64,000 nucleotides of DNA, taken from assembly GCA_041918155.1 (NCBI GenBank), contig JAYRWH010000068.1, positions 1-64,000 on the forward strand, given 5' to 3'. Source of the stretch: UBA668 sp041918155 (GTDB lineage Bacteria; Actinomycetota; Acidimicrobiia; Acidimicrobiales; Ilumatobacteraceae). Position 1 is the first letter of the stretch, and each line of letters opens with the position of its first letter. The position numbers and the translations under genes are program-made. The notes under the pieces were generated by a model. It did not search any database. It was not told the origin of the DNA and was given only the letters and a program-made list of their open reading frames with translations. Of this stretch, positions 55,164-63,872 are shown one piece after another.

Positions 55164-55586
55164 GTGTCGGATCAAGCCAATTCCGAGGAACGCGGCGTGA
55201 CCCTCTACGAAGCAGTAGGCGGTACGCCGTTCTTCGAGCGCTTGGTCGACCTGTTCTACGTCGGTGTGAAGGCCGATCCGGTGCTGCGCCCGATGTACCC
55301 CGAGGACGACATGGCCGGTGCCCAGCGGCGCCTGGTGCTGTTCCTCTCCCAGTACTGGGGCGGGCCGATGACCTACAACGAGGAGCGCGGTCACCCGATG
55401 CTGCGGGCTCGGCACATGCCGTTCCCCATCGGGCCCGACGAACGCGATCGTTGGCTCGTGTGCATGGCCGCCGCGCTGGAAGAACTCACCGAACCCGGTG
55501 ACATCCGCGACGTGCTCATCGGCTACTTCGTGCCCGCCGCTGATGCCATGCGCAACGATGGTATCCAGCAGATGCGCCAGAGCTGA
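55164..55586 (+). CDS. glbO: Group 2 (O-type) truncated haemoglobin
   Basis: A 140-residue globin. L-Y-E-A-V-G-G opens the fold; L-F-L-S-Q-Y-W-G-G-P and R-G-H-P-M-L-R-A-R-H-M-P-F-P-I contain the proximal His and the flanking contacts of group 2 truncated globins, and the G-helix Trp is in D-R-W-L. Such proteins bind O2 and detoxify NO or peroxide. The GTG start is fixed by the -10 element 7 nt upstream. Confidence 0.92.
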   Translation: MSDQANSEERGVTLYEAVGGTPFFERLVDLFYVGVKADPVLRPMYPEDDMAGAQRRLVLFLSQYWGGPMTYNEERGHPMLRARHMPFPIGPDERDRWLVCMAAALEELTEPGDIRDVLIGYFVPAADAMRNDGIQQMRQS

Positions 55587-55599
55587 GTCGGCGGCGCGA

Positions 55600-56394
55600 T
55601 CAGGGGCGCAGCTGCCAACATGCCACGGCGGTCGCCGCGGCGGCGTTCAACGAGTCGACCCCTTCGTGCATGGGAATGCAGACGCGGTATGACGCGGCGG
55701 CCATCGCCGCGGGTGTCAGCCCAGCGCGTTCGGAACCCACGAGGAGCGCCATCCGCTCGGCGCGGGGCACGTCGTCGAGCGTGAGTGCGTCAGCAGCCGG
55801 CGTGAGCGCACACACGGCCACACCGTCCGCGACGAGCGTGCGCACGAGTGCGGCCACGTCATCTGTTCGGGCGTGGGGCAGGCGCAGCGCGTGACCCATC
55901 GAGACCCGTAGGGAGCGGCGGGCGAGCGGATCGGTGCTCGTGGTGTCCACGACGAGGCCGTCCCACCCGAGGGCGAGTGCGTTGCGCACGATGCTGCCGA
56001 TGTTGACCGGGTTGTCGATCGCCTCGGCGATCACGAGCCGGCGCGCGTGGGCCGCGAGGTCGGCTACCGATTGGCGCGGGGGCCGCTCGAACAGGGCTAC
56101 GACCGTGTAGGGCATGCCGAGCTTGGTGATCGCCGCGCGGATGCGGTCGCCACCGGCGTACACCGGGCAGAACGCCGCCAGCCGCTCGGCCACTGGCGGC
56201 GGCCGCAGTGCATCGACGAGCGCCATCACCGGGATACAGCCGGCGACCAGCGCGCGCTCCACCACGAGATCGCCCTCGGCCATGAACAGACCGTCGCCAC
56301 CGTCGTCGCGACGCTGGGCGCGATTGGTCAGACCGCGTTCGTTGAGGCGGAAGGCGGCGACGCGCTCGTCGTCGGGGTCGTCGATTTCGATCAC
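55600..56394 (-). CDS. TrmH/SpoU-family RNA 2'-O-methyltransferase
   Basis: A 264-residue SPOUT methyltransferase. An N-terminal substrate-binding domain (about residues 1-100) precedes the catalytic knot with A-I-D-N-P-V-N-I-G-S-I-V-R-N, L-L-V-G-S-E-R-A-G-L and I-P-M-H-E-G-V-D-S-L-N-A-A-A. It methylates the ribose of rRNA or tRNA using SAM; the target cannot be told. GTG 56394 starts 19 bp after menB; ATG 56436 would overlap menB by 23 bp and add 14 residues. Neither has a good ribosome-binding site. Confidence 0.87.
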   Translation of the reverse strand: MIEIDDPDDERVAAFRLNERGLTNRAQRRDDGGDGLFMAEGDLVVERALVAGCIPVMALVDALRPPPVAERLAAFCPVYAGGDRIRAAITKLGMPYTVVALFERPPRQSVADLAAHARRLVIAEAIDNPVNIGSIVRNALALGWDGLVVDTTSTDPLARRSLRVSMGHALRLPHARTDDVAALVRTLVADGVAVCALTPAADALTLDDVPRAERMALLVGSERAGLTPAAMAAASYRVCIPMHEGVDSLNAAAATAVACWQLRP

Positions 56395-56413
56395 GTGCGC
56401 ACCACGACGGTTC

Positions 56414-57313
<900 letters not shown>

Positions 57314-57320
57314 GCCCGTC

Positions 57321-57326
57321 ACTCTA
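57321..57326 (-). promoter_or_regulatory. -10 element TAGAGT, leaderless start of menB
   Basis: TAGAGT on the minus strand ends 7 nt before ATG 57313. It shares a 41-bp region with the cofE promoter. Confidence 0.55.
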
Positions 57327-57340
57327 GGAGGACGTGCTGC

Positions 57341-57346
57341 TACCGT
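57341..57346 (+). promoter_or_regulatory. -10 element TACCGT, leaderless start of cofE
   Basis: TACCGT ends 8 nt before GTG 57355, favouring this start over GTG 57334, which precedes the hexamer. Confidence 0.55.
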
Positions 57347-57354
57347 CGCCGGTC

Positions 57355-58110
57355 GTGAACGGTGCACTGACGATGTTCGGCGTGGTGGGGCTGCCCGAGA
57401 TCGAGGCGGGCCTCGATCTCGGCGAGACGATCATCGACGCGGCTGTCGCCTCGGGTACCCCGCTGGCGAACGGCGACGTCGTGGTGGTGACGTCGAAGAT
57501 CGTGTCGAAGGCCGAGGGGCGCACGCTCGATCTGGCCGACATCGAACCCTCGCAGTTCGCCCGCGAGTGGTCGGCCCGCTGGGACAAAGATCCGGCGGTG
57601 ATCGAAGTGGTGCTGCGCGAGGCGAAACGCATCGTGCGCCAGCTCGGTCCGGTGCTCATCACCGAGACGCACCACGGGTTCGTGTGCGCCAACAGCGGCA
57701 TCGATCAGTCGTCGTCGGGGGCGCACGGCCGCGTCGTGTTGTTGCCGATCGACCCCGACGCGTCGGCCCGTGCGATCCGCTCCGCGTTCCTTGCCGCCGG
57801 CATCGACGCGGCGGTGATCGTCAGCGACACATTCGGCCGTGCGTGGCGCGAAGGGCAGACCGACATCGCCATCGGCATCGCCGGCATGCAACCGATCCAC
57901 AGCTACATCGGCCAGGTCGATCCACACGGCCACGAATTCCAGGTGCAGGCGCTGTGCACCGCCGACGAGATCGCGGGCGCTGCAGAGCTCGTGAAGGGCA
58001 ACCTCTCGCGGGTGCCGGTCGCCGTCGTGCGCGGCCTGGCGTGGACGCCCGACGAGGCCGCCACGATCACCCCGGTGCTGCGCGACCAGGCGCGCGACCT
58101 GTTCCGCTGA
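57355..58110 (+). CDS. cofE: Coenzyme F420-0:L-glutamate ligase (stand-alone CofE)
   Basis: A 251-residue CofE domain: V-V-V-T-S-K-I-V-S-K-A-E-G-R, the T-E-T-H-H-G-F-V-C-A-N-S-G-I-D block with metal and GTP ligands, and S-D-T-F-G-R-A-W-R-E-G-Q-T-D. It adds glutamates to F420-0 with GTP. Mycobacterial FbiB carries an extra C-terminal flavin nitroreductase-like domain of about 200 residues that reduces dehydro-F420-0; it is absent here, as in archaeal CofE. cofD is 35 kb away. Confidence 0.93.
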   Translation: MNGALTMFGVVGLPEIEAGLDLGETIIDAAVASGTPLANGDVVVVTSKIVSKAEGRTLDLADIEPSQFAREWSARWDKDPAVIEVVLREAKRIVRQLGPVLITETHHGFVCANSGIDQSSSGAHGRVVLLPIDPDASARAIRSAFLAAGIDAAVIVSDTFGRAWREGQTDIAIGIAGMQPIHSYIGQVDPHGHEFQVQALCTADEIAGAAELVKGNLSRVPVAVVRGLAWTPDEAATITPVLRDQARDLFR

Positions 58111-58145
58111 TTCGCGCCCCACGAAAACCTGCTCAACTGTCGGCC

Positions 58146-58598
58146 ATGAAACATGCCGAGGTGTCACGGGTGGTCGCGGCCACGCCGCAGCGGGTGTACG
58201 AGCTGGTCAGCGACTTGCCGCGCATGGGGGAGTGGTCGCCGGAGAACACGGGGGGCGCCTGGATCAAGGGCGCGACCGGACCCGCGCTCGGCGCCAAGTT
58301 CAAAGGGAAGAACCGCAAAGGTGCCAAGCGCTGGAGCACCGTCGCGACGGTTGTCACCGCCGAGCCCGGTGTCGACTTCGCGTTCGACGTGTCCGTGAAG
58401 GGCTTCGCCGTCGCCCGCTGGGGCTATCGCCTCGAGGCCGCCGACGGCGGCACGAGGGTCACCGAGTACTGGGACGATCACCGCAACCCGGTGATCGCCA
58501 AGCTCACCGGCCTCGCGCTCGGCATCCCCGACCGTGCCGTGCACAACACCGCCGGAATGGAACAGACCCTGGTGAAGTTGGCCGAAGCGGCCGTCTGA
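58146..58598 (+). CDS. SRPBCC family protein (polyketide cyclase/START-like)
   Basis: A 150-residue protein starting MKHAEVSRVVAATPQRVYELVSD, the usual opening of small SRPBCC domains, with P-R-M-G-E-W-S-P-E and W-G-Y-R-L-E-A. These proteins have a hydrophobic pocket binding lipids or aromatic ligands. Function unknown. It is 35 bp after cofE and may be cotranscribed. Confidence 0.87.
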   Translation: MKHAEVSRVVAATPQRVYELVSDLPRMGEWSPENTGGAWIKGATGPALGAKFKGKNRKGAKRWSTVATVVTAEPGVDFAFDVSVKGFAVARWGYRLEAADGGTRVTEYWDDHRNPVIAKLTGLALGIPDRAVHNTAGMEQTLVKLAEAAV

Positions 58599-58645
58599 CC
58601 GGCTCGGGCGCTGTCAGCCGCCCAGCGGGTGGCGCACGTACATCC

Positions 58646-59728
58646 CTACGCGCCGCCCGCGGACTCGGAGGTGAACGGTGCTGCCGCGAACTCCTGGACG
58701 GCCTGTACGCCATGGACGGGGAAGTTGATGTTGAGCCCGACGACCCCCAAGGCGAGGAACGCCCGGTACGACTCGAGGGTCTCCAGCGACCGCTTGTTCG
58801 GCCACACCCAGATCGGGTAGCCCGCAGCCGTGGAGTCGGCGACGAGCTGGGCGGTGATGACGTCGATGCCGTCGTAATCGGGCGGCAGCTGCAGAATGCG
58901 CATGCCGCCGGGCAGGGGGGTGCGGCCGAGCACCCACGCTGTCGTGGCATCGAGTCCGGGGGAGAGCTCCACATCCGGGAGCAGGGAGTGGAAGTAGGTG
59001 ACGATGTCGTCCTCGAAGGAGGTGACCACCGAAGCATCGGTACGGCCGAGCGTGGTGAGCAGGCGAGCCAGTTCGTCAGCCGCAGCCCTGGCCGGGGCGC
59101 CCTCGCCCTTGATCTCGATGTTCAGCGGCAGGTCGGGGAAGCGCTGCACGAGTTGTTCGAACGACGGGATCGAGAAGTCGTCGGCCGCGTATCTCTCTGG
59201 TGCCGGCCGGGCGCCGGTGCGCATTCCGCGGTAGAGGAAGTCCGCGTTCGGGTTGTCGTGGCAATCGCCGCACTCGGTCGTGAACCAGTACGCCGCGTCG
59301 AGTGCGTTCACCTCGGCGAACGCGAGATCACCAACCGCACCGGTGCCCTCGGTGGTGCGGTCGACGGTGTCGTCGTGTTGCACGACGAGCACACCGTCGG
59401 CGGTGAGCTGCACATTGAGGTCGAGCATGTCCGCCCCGGCCTTCACGCTCTCCCCGAACGCGAACAGGGTGCTGCCGGGATAGGCGTCCTCGCCGCCGGT
59501 GTGGGCGAGCACGATCGGCCGCCCGATGGCGAGCAGCTCGTCGATGGTGGCCGGGCGGGCGATGGCCGCGGTGGTGCTCGGGGTGGCGTCGGTGGTGGTT
59601 GCGCCGTTCGTGGTTGCGCCGTTCGTGGTTGCCGAAGCGACGCTCTGGCCGTCGCTGCCGTTGTCGGAGCACGCCGCAGTCGGCAGCAGCACCGTGGCGA
59701 GCAGGATCGGGAGGCGGCGGCGCGTCAT
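58646..59728 (-). CDS. Glycerophosphodiester phosphodiesterase-like lipoprotein with altered active site
   Basis: A 360-residue predicted lipoprotein (signal L-L-P-T-A-A-C, lipid Cys about residue 20) with a Thr/Ala-rich linker and a GDPD barrel. The fold is clear from V-V-Q-H-D-D-T-V-D-R-T-T and N-I-E-I-K. The first motif, usually HRG...PENT, reads H-T-G-G-E-D-A-Y-P-G-S-T, losing Arg and the metal-binding Glu; the E-L-D motif reads D-L-N. A CxxC (C-G-D-C) follows in the insertion. Activity may be changed or lost. Its start overlaps the psuG stop (ATGA), last gene of a four-gene coupled operon. Confidence 0.8.
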   Translation of the reverse strand: MTRRRLPILLATVLLPTAACSDNGSDGQSVASATTNGATTNGATTTDATPSTTAAIARPATIDELLAIGRPIVLAHTGGEDAYPGSTLFAFGESVKAGADMLDLNVQLTADGVLVVQHDDTVDRTTEGTGAVGDLAFAEVNALDAAYWFTTECGDCHDNPNADFLYRGMRTGARPAPERYAADDFSIPSFEQLVQRFPDLPLNIEIKGEGAPARAAADELARLLTTLGRTDASVVTSFEDDIVTYFHSLLPDVELSPGLDATTAWVLGRTPLPGGMRILQLPPDYDGIDVITAQLVADSTAAGYPIWVWPNKRSLETLESYRAFLALGVVGLNINFPVHGVQAVQEFAAAPFTSESAGGA

Positions 59729-60654
59729 CCCCTCAGCTTCGCGTACGCCCAGGCGATCTGTGCTGCTGTAGCGGCGTTGTTCCGCACGAGGGCGAGGTTG
59801 GCGACGAGGCTGCGGCCACCGCTGCGCTCGACCACCCGCTTCAGCAGGAACGGGGTGACGCCCTGGCCGGTGATACCTCGCGCGTCGAGTTCGGCGAGCG
59901 CCTCGTCGATGAACGCGCTGATCTCCGCCGCGGGGATCTCGTGCTCCACCGGGATCGGGTTGGCGATGCTGATGCCCACCGTCATGCCCAGCTCGTGCCA
60001 CGCCGCGTGCAACATGCGGGCCAGCTCGTCAGGACCGTCGAGACGGCGCGGGGCGGGCAAACCGCTGCCCCTGCTGTAGAAGCTGGGGAACTCGTCGCTG
60101 CCGTTCACCACCGTGGGCACACCGAGCGTCTCCAGTCGCTCAAGGGTGAGGCCGATATCGAGGATGCTCTTCACGCCGGCCGACACCACGGCCACGGGGG
60201 TCATCGCCAGCTCCGTCAGGTCGGCGGAGATGTCCAACGACTGGGCCGCGCCGCGATGCACGCCGCCGATGCCGCCCGTGGCGAACAAGCGGATGCCGGC
60301 GATGGCGGCAAGGTGCATCGTCGAGGCCACCGTGGTGGCGCCCGTGCGGCGAGTTGCCATCAGCCACGGCAGGTCGCGGGTGGTGGCCTTGATGATGCCC
60401 TGCTCGGTTGCCAGACGGTGCAACTGCTCGGTTGTGATCCCCACGCAACACGACCCGTCGATGACCGCCACGGTGGCGGGCGTCGCGCCGTTGTCACGCA
60501 CGATCTGTTCCACCTCGGTGGCCAGCTCGACATTCTGCGGGAAGGGCAGGCCGTGGCTGATGATCGTGCTCTCGAGGGCCACCACCGGCAGGTGGTGGGC
60601 GAGGGCCTTGGCGACATCGGGCAGGATCGCGAGCGGTGTGGTGGTGCGGTTCAT
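59725..60654 (-). CDS. psuG: Pseudouridine-5'-phosphate glycosidase
   Basis: A 309-residue PsuG. It has A-L-E-S-T-I-I-S-H-G-L-P-F-P, K-A-T-T-R-D-L, A-T-G-G-I-G-G-V-H-R-G and S-A-G-V-K-S-I-L-D, containing the two catalytic Lys residues of the family (the first forms a Schiff base with ribose-5-P), plus T-P-F-L-L. It splits pseudouridine-5'-P into uracil and ribose-5-P. The kinase PsuK is not in the window. It overlaps both operon neighbours by four bases. Confidence 0.93.
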   Translation of the reverse strand: MNRTTTPLAILPDVAKALAHHLPVVALESTIISHGLPFPQNVELATEVEQIVRDNGATPATVAVIDGSCCVGITTEQLHRLATEQGIIKATTRDLPWLMATRRTGATTVASTMHLAAIAGIRLFATGGIGGVHRGAAQSLDISADLTELAMTPVAVVSAGVKSILDIGLTLERLETLGVPTVVNGSDEFPSFYSRGSGLPAPRRLDGPDELARMLHAAWHELGMTVGISIANPIPVEHEIPAAEISAFIDEALAELDARGITGQGVTPFLLKRVVERSGGRSLVANLALVRNNAATAAQIAWAYAKLRG

Positions 60655-61124
60655 CGTGCTCCCCAGGAGAAGGTCTGCTTGAACAGGCGGAGGCACACGA
60701 ATGCCTCGGCTTCGACGATGTCAGCGCGGCCGCGCAACTGCGACATCAGGCGCAACAAATGCGTGTCGTCGTCCGCGACCACCTCGAACATGAGGTCGAA
60801 GCGACCGGTCGTGGCGACAAGGTATTCCACCTCCGGCAACGCCGCCAGCGCCTCGGCAGTGGCCTCGGCGTCGCCGCTGAGCCGGGCGCCGATCATCGCT
60901 ACTCGCCGCACGCCGAGCGAGAGTGGATCGGTGACCGCGACGATCTGCATCACGCCCGCATCGGTGAGGCGTTGCACGCGCTGGCGGATCGCCCCCTCGG
61001 TGAGCCCCACCTCGGCCGCGACCTTCGTGTACGGCATGCGCCCATCGGCCTGCAGCAGTTCGATGATCGCCCGGTCGGTGTCATCGAGCGAGGCCGCCCG
61101 GGCAGTGTGATGATCGCCGTTCAT
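60651..61124 (-). CDS. Lrp/AsnC family transcriptional regulator
   Basis: A 157-residue regulator: N-terminal winged helix-turn-helix (L-D-D-T-D-R-A-I-I-E-L-L-Q, then V-G-L-T-E-G-A-I-R-Q-R-V-Q-R-L) and a C-terminal RAM ligand-binding domain (V-E-Y-L-V-A-T-T-G-R-F-D-L). Second gene of the operon, start overlapping the aminotransferase stop. A 31-bp dyad before the operon is the obvious target for autoregulation, with an amino acid as likely effector. Confidence 0.92.
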   Translation of the reverse strand: MNGDHHTARAASLDDTDRAIIELLQADGRMPYTKVAAEVGLTEGAIRQRVQRLTDAGVMQIVAVTDPLSLGVRRVAMIGARLSGDAEATAEALAALPEVEYLVATTGRFDLMFEVVADDDTHLLRLMSQLRGRADIVEAEAFVCLRLFKQTFSWGAR

Positions 61125-62491
61125 CAGGCCCTCGCCGCGAACTCGCCACTGGCCTCGGTGAGCGTGCGCCGCAGCACCGATTCGATGAACACGAACTCCT
61201 CCTCGCCGGCGATGAGCGGCGGCGAGAGCGTGATCACCGGCTCGCCGCGGTCGTCCGCGCGACAGATGAGGCCGGCTGCATACAGTCGGGGCGAGAGGAA
61301 GTCGCGCAGCAGCCACTCGGCCTGCTCGGCGGTGAACACACCGCGGGTGGCCTTGTCGGGTACGAGTTCGATGGCGAGGAAGTAGCCGTCGCCGCGCACG
61401 TCGCCCACCAGCGGGATGTCGAGCAGGCTCTCGATGAGTTGCTTGAAGCGGCCTTCGTTGCGCAACACGTTGCCGCACAGATCCTCGCGCTCGAGCAGGT
61501 CGAGGTTCGCATTGGCGACAGCGCACGACACAGGATGCGCGCCGAAGGTTTGGCCCTGCAGGAACACCGTGGTGTCGTGCAGGAACGGCTCGGCGAGGCG
61601 GTCGCTGATGACCACCCCGCCCAGGGGTGAGTAGCCGGAGGTAACGCCCTTGGCGAAGGTGATGAGATCGGGTTGGTACCCGTAGCGCTCGCTGCCGAAC
61701 ATGTGCCCGAAACGACCGAACGCGGCGATCACCTCGTCGCTGACGAGCAGTACGTCGTACTCGTCACAGATCTCGCGCACCCGCGCCCAATAGCCGTCGG
61801 GCGGGGTGAACGCGCCGCCGGTGTTCTGCACCGGTTCCATGAAGACGGCGGCGACGCTGTCGGGACCCTCCATCTCGATGCGCAAGGCGAGATCGTCCGC
61901 GCAGCGCAGGGTGCAGGCATCGAGGCGGTTGCAGTCGTGGCAGCGGTAGCGGTACGGCGTCTGCACCTTGATCGCCCCGGGCATCAGTGGCTCGAACGGG
62001 GTCTTGATTGCCGGCACGCCGGTGAGGCTGAGCGCGCCGAGCGAGGTGCCGTGGTAGGCGAGGTAGCGCGAGATCACCTTCGTCTTGCTCGGGTGGCCCA
62101 TCAGCTTCCAGTACTGGCGGGCGAACTTGATCGAGGTCTCGACCGCGTCGCCGCCGGTGGGGGTGAAGAACACCCGGTTGAGGTCGCCCGGAGCGGCGCG
62201 GGCGAGCCGTTCGGCGAGCGTGATCGCCGGCTCGTGGGCGAACGACCACACGGGGAAGTAGGCCAGCCGCTCGGCCTGCTCGCGGGCGGCCTCGGCCAAC
62301 TCCCGACGGCCGTGCCCGACCTGCACGGTGAACAGGCCGGACAGGCCGTCGAGATAGCGGTTGCCGTGCTCGTCCCAGACATAGCAGCCCTCGCCGCGGG
62401 TGATGATCGGCACGTCGGCCGTTGCGAGCGCGCCGAGGCGGGTGAAGTGCATCCACAGGTGACGCCGTGCGGCGTCGGAGAGGTGAGACAC
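61124..62491 (-). CDS. Class III (omega) aminotransferase with a four-cysteine insert
   Basis: A 455-residue fold-type I PLP transaminase. Key parts are S-G-L-F-T-V-Q-V-G-H-G, F-F-T-P-T-G-G-D-A-V-E-T-S, V-S-D-E-V-I-A-A-F-G-R-F-G and the PLP lysine in T-F-A-K-G-V-T-S-G-Y. It resembles beta-alanine/putrescine/GABA:pyruvate transaminases. An unusual segment holds C184, C187, C193 and C197 (CxxC-x5-CxxxC), a possible metal or redox site. GTG 62491 has GGAG upstream. With psuG downstream, beta-alanine from uracil breakdown is an attractive substrate, but this is inference. Confidence 0.88.
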   Translation of the reverse strand: MSHLSDAARRHLWMHFTRLGALATADVPIITRGEGCYVWDEHGNRYLDGLSGLFTVQVGHGRRELAEAAREQAERLAYFPVWSFAHEPAITLAERLARAAPGDLNRVFFTPTGGDAVETSIKFARQYWKLMGHPSKTKVISRYLAYHGTSLGALSLTGVPAIKTPFEPLMPGAIKVQTPYRYRCHDCNRLDACTLRCADDLALRIEMEGPDSVAAVFMEPVQNTGGAFTPPDGYWARVREICDEYDVLLVSDEVIAAFGRFGHMFGSERYGYQPDLITFAKGVTSGYSPLGGVVISDRLAEPFLHDTTVFLQGQTFGAHPVSCAVANANLDLLEREDLCGNVLRNEGRFKQLIESLLDIPLVGDVRGDGYFLAIELVPDKATRGVFTAEQAEWLLRDFLSPRLYAAGLICRADDRGEPVITLSPPLIAGEEEFVFIESVLRRTLTEASGEFAARA

Positions 62492-62500
62492 CGTTGGCTC

Positions 62501-62531
62501 CGATTGTCGTAGCGATTGATTACGACAATCG
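62501..62531. promoter_or_regulatory. 31-bp dyad operator of the aminotransferase-lrp-psuG-gdpd operon
   Basis: CGATTGTCGTA (62501-62511) and TACGACAATCG (62521-62531) are exact 11-bp inverted arms around a 9-bp spacer. A minus-strand TACGAT (62528-62533) could be the -10 element, so a bound protein would block transcription. The Lrp regulator in the operon is the best candidate. Confidence 0.7.
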
Positions 62532-62545
62532 TAGCCTCACCGCAG

Positions 62546-63001
62546 TCAGGCGCCGGTCGTTGTCGTGCTCTCGCAGGTGTTCGCGTAGTAGTCGTCGAGG
62601 CGGGTGTTCGCCGCCTCGAGCTCCGGGTCGGTCATGAGGCCCTGCAGCTTCTGGTTGTCGGCGTCGCTCATCGTGGCGGTTCCGTCCCAGCCGTACGACG
62701 CGAAGATCGCCACCATCGCCTCGGTGGCCGCGACCTCGGTCTTGACGTCGGCGGCGATCGACGCCGGTGCGCCGTTCTGCAGATCCTTCAATGCGTTGAG
62801 CATCGCGTTGAACCCGGTCTCGAGTTCTTCGGGGGTGGCGGAGGTGAAATCCATGTTGTAGGTGTCGGCATCGGTCTTGAACTTGGTGATGCGGGCGCAG
62901 TAGTCGGCGGTGCTCGATGACTTCTTGTCATCGCCGCATGCACCGAGCAGGGCGGTCGCCGCGAAGGTGCCGATCACCAGGGTGGTGAGACGCTTGTTCA
63001 T
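62546..63001 (-). CDS. Predicted lipoprotein of unknown function
   Basis: A 151-residue protein with signal peptide and lipobox L-L-G-A-C (Cys at 22). The mature part starts G-D-D-K-K-S-S-S, is mostly helical and acidic, has two further Cys (Y-C-A near the start, T-C-E near the end), and ends in a Ser/Thr tail. No recognisable family. GAGGAG lies 9 nt before the ATG. Confidence 0.8.
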   Translation of the reverse strand: MNKRLTTLVIGTFAATALLGACGDDKKSSSTADYCARITKFKTDADTYNMDFTSATPEELETGFNAMLNALKDLQNGAPASIAADVKTEVAATEAMVAIFASYGWDGTATMSDADNQKLQGLMTDPELEAANTRLDDYYANTCESTTTTGA

Positions 63002-63034
63002 TGCTGTTGTTCTCCTCGTCGGGGGTTCGTCGCG

Positions 63035-63040
63035 ATCGTA
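63035..63040 (-). promoter_or_regulatory. -10 element TACGAT of the lipoprotein gene
   Basis: Minus-strand TACGAT about 34 nt before ATG 63001, with GAGGAG between: a leadered gene divergent from the hydrolase. Confidence 0.4.
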
Positions 63041-63090
63041 GCCGCCGCCGCTTGTGCGGCTTGGTTCCCGACGCGCTGTGGTCCTCGGCG

Positions 63091-63096
63091 TAGCGT
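63091..63096 (+). promoter_or_regulatory. -10 element TAGCGT, leaderless start of the alpha/beta hydrolase
   Basis: TAGCGT ends 6 nt before ATG 63103; the GTG at 63097 directly abuts the hexamer and is unlikely to be used. Confidence 0.45.
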
Positions 63097-63102
63097 GTGC
63101 TC

Positions 63103-63864
63103 ATGCTCCTCGCGCACGAACTGATCGGTGTTGCCTCATCGCCGTCGCTGGTACTGATCCACGGGATCACCGAGAGCCGCCACACATGGCATCCACTGCT
63201 GCACGAACTGGCTCGGGAACACCAGGTGCTGGCGGTCGACCTGCGCGGTCACGGTGAGAGCGATGACGACGACGGCTACGACCCGGCGAGTTACGCGGCG
63301 GATGTGATCGAGACCGCCGAATCGCTCGGCGTCACCGACGCGCTCGTCGTGGGCCACTCGCTCGGTGGCATCGTCGCCACGGCGTTCGCCGTCGGTGCTT
63401 CCTGCCGGGGAGTGGTGAACATCGACCAACCATTGCGCCTGTCCGGATTCAAGGAGCAGTTGGCTGCGATCGAGCCGATGCTGCGCGGCGACGACCATGA
63501 GTTCCAGAAGGCGCTCGACCTGATGTTCCAGGTCATGAGCGGGCCGTTGTCCGCTGACGAGCAGATGCGTTTGGCCACCCACCGGCATGCGGTGCGGCAC
63601 GTGGTGATGGGCACGTGGGCGGCGGTGTTCGATTCCACCAGCGAGGAACTCGACGCCGTCGTGGCCGAGCTGGTGAAGGGTGTCACAGTGCCGTACCTCT
63701 CCTTGCACGGCATCGACCCAGGCCCCGAATACGTTGACTGGATGTACCGGCTGATGCCGACCGCGGCGATCGAGGTGTGGCCCGAGTCCGGCCACTACCC
63801 CCACCTCGTGCATCCGGCGCGGTTCCTCACCCGCCTTGCCGAATTCGAGGCCGGCCTGGCCTGA
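63103..63864 (+). CDS. Alpha/beta-fold hydrolase
   Basis: A 253-residue hydrolase. H-G-I-T-E-S-R-H-T-W is the oxyanion loop, V-G-H-S-L-G-G the nucleophile elbow, D-L-R-G-H-G-E-S the usual strand-4 motif, L-H-G-I-D-P-G-P holds the acid and S-G-H-Y-P-H-L the catalytic His. No signal peptide. Substrate not predictable; the fold includes esterases, lactonases and haloperoxidases. Confidence 0.88.
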   Translation: MLLAHELIGVASSPSLVLIHGITESRHTWHPLLHELAREHQVLAVDLRGHGESDDDDGYDPASYAADVIETAESLGVTDALVVGHSLGGIVATAFAVGASCRGVVNIDQPLRLSGFKEQLAAIEPMLRGDDHEFQKALDLMFQVMSGPLSADEQMRLATHRHAVRHVVMGTWAAVFDSTSEELDAVVAELVKGVTVPYLSLHGIDPGPEYVDWMYRLMPTAAIEVWPESGHYPHLVHPARFLTRLAEFEAGLA

Positions 63865-63872
63865 CGGGCTCG

